Positions 5,581-5,886 of a DNA stretch of 5,886 nucleotides are shown one piece after another. Source of the stretch: JAGTVG01 sp964389805 (GTDB lineage Bacteria > Bacteroidota > Bacteroidia > Cytophagales > Cyclobacteriaceae); NCBI GenBank assembly GCA_964389805.1, contig CAYMFU010000076.1, forward strand, positions 1 to 5,886, read 5' to 3'. The position numbers were made by a program, and so were the translations under genes. Under the pieces are notes generated by a model. The model was not told where the DNA came from. It made no database searches and saw only the letters and a list, made by a program, of their open reading frames with translations. Each line of letters opens with the position of its first letter. Within the stretch, counting starts at the first letter, position 1.

Positions 5581-5886
5581 TTAATTATCATTAAGCCAAT
5601 TCATAGCATCTTTTTCATTAGTAAATATCTTTACATTTATTCCAACATTCGTATAAAAAAGTTCACCGGTTTTCCAAAAATCTAATTCACTTTGTTGCAC
5701 TATTCCTGCTATCTTTTTAACCTTACCATAAGAGTTTTTTAATCCCTCAATTTCACGTGGGGAATAATATAATGAAACAACAGATTCTTGATATGTTGTT
5801 TCTCTGAGATCCCACAAGACATTATATTTTAATTTATTCGCAATTTTCATAACTTCATTTGTAGCTGAGTAATGAATATCTTTACT
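5581..5886 (-). CDS. SpoIIAA/STAS-like small protein, 5' end outside window
   Basis: The frame is open from the right edge (SKDIHYSATNEVMKIANKLK) to TAA at 5581, giving 101 visible codons. The first Met inside the window is at 5850, but the 12 codons before it read as part of the same fold, so the true start is probably outside. The pattern is alpha/beta: NVLWDLRET (strand with the Asp-Leu-Arg seen in this group), a helix with SPREIEGLKN, the strand KKIAGIVQQS, then GINVKIFTNEKDAMNWLNDN, where the closing strand plus the A..WL helix is typical of SpoIIAA-like/STAS-SEC14-type proteins. It shows no signal peptide in the visible part and is presumably cytoplasmic. Members are small and poorly characterised; some relatives act as anti-anti-sigma or ligand-binding modules. 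No partner kinase or sigma factor is visible. The family assignment is by pattern and is moderate. Confidence 0.75.
   Translation of the reverse strand, partial: SKDIHYSATNEVMKIANKLKYNVLWDLRETTYQESVVSLYYSPREIEGLKNSYGKVKKIAGIVQQSELDFWKTGELFYTNVGINVKIFTNEKDAMNWLNDN

Overview
The window is AT-rich (mid-30s % GC by eye). Every supported gene is on the minus strand, so the order of transcription runs from high to low coordinates. A-rich, Shine-Dalgarno-poor leaders, signal peptides ending in NINAQ or INAQ, an acidic residue pair after a lipoprotein cysteine, and two outer-membrane barrels ending in Phe all suggest a Gram-negative member of the Bacteroidota/Ignavibacteriota (FCB) group. This is an inference from style; no marker gene is present.

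Layout from right to left. At 5581-5886 lies the 3' part of a small SpoIIAA/STAS-like protein that runs off the right edge, with a hairpin right after its stop. At about 5129-5515 is a decayed gene: a signal-peptide-like start, an in-frame stop, a piece resembling the N-terminus of DUF1254 proteins (RAETD), then loss of frame. A 12-bp perfect palindrome precedes 3890-5014, a POTRA-less BamA/TamA-type (Omp85) outer-membrane barrel. Next comes a stand-alone two-component receiver (3313-3720), bracketed by two direct copies of a 118/119-bp repeat about 92% identical (3751-3868 and 3103-3221). Finally, a compact three-gene unit encodes an exported single-domain rhodanese (2293-2919), an outer-membrane barrel of unknown function (1409-2248) and a lipoprotein with a long repetitive helical domain (1-1397, cut by the left edge).

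The rhodanese-barrel-lipoprotein unit has gaps of 44 and 11 bases and all three products look envelope-localised, so a shared periplasmic or outer-membrane job is plausible but unproven. The receiver looks like a small module placed between the two barrel loci, with the repeat duplicated on either side. I see no CRISPR array, tRNA, rRNA, transposase, toxin-antitoxin pair or recognised defence system. The items most worth following are the repeat-bracketed receiver, the helical-repeat lipoprotein with its operon, and the DUF1254-like pseudogene.
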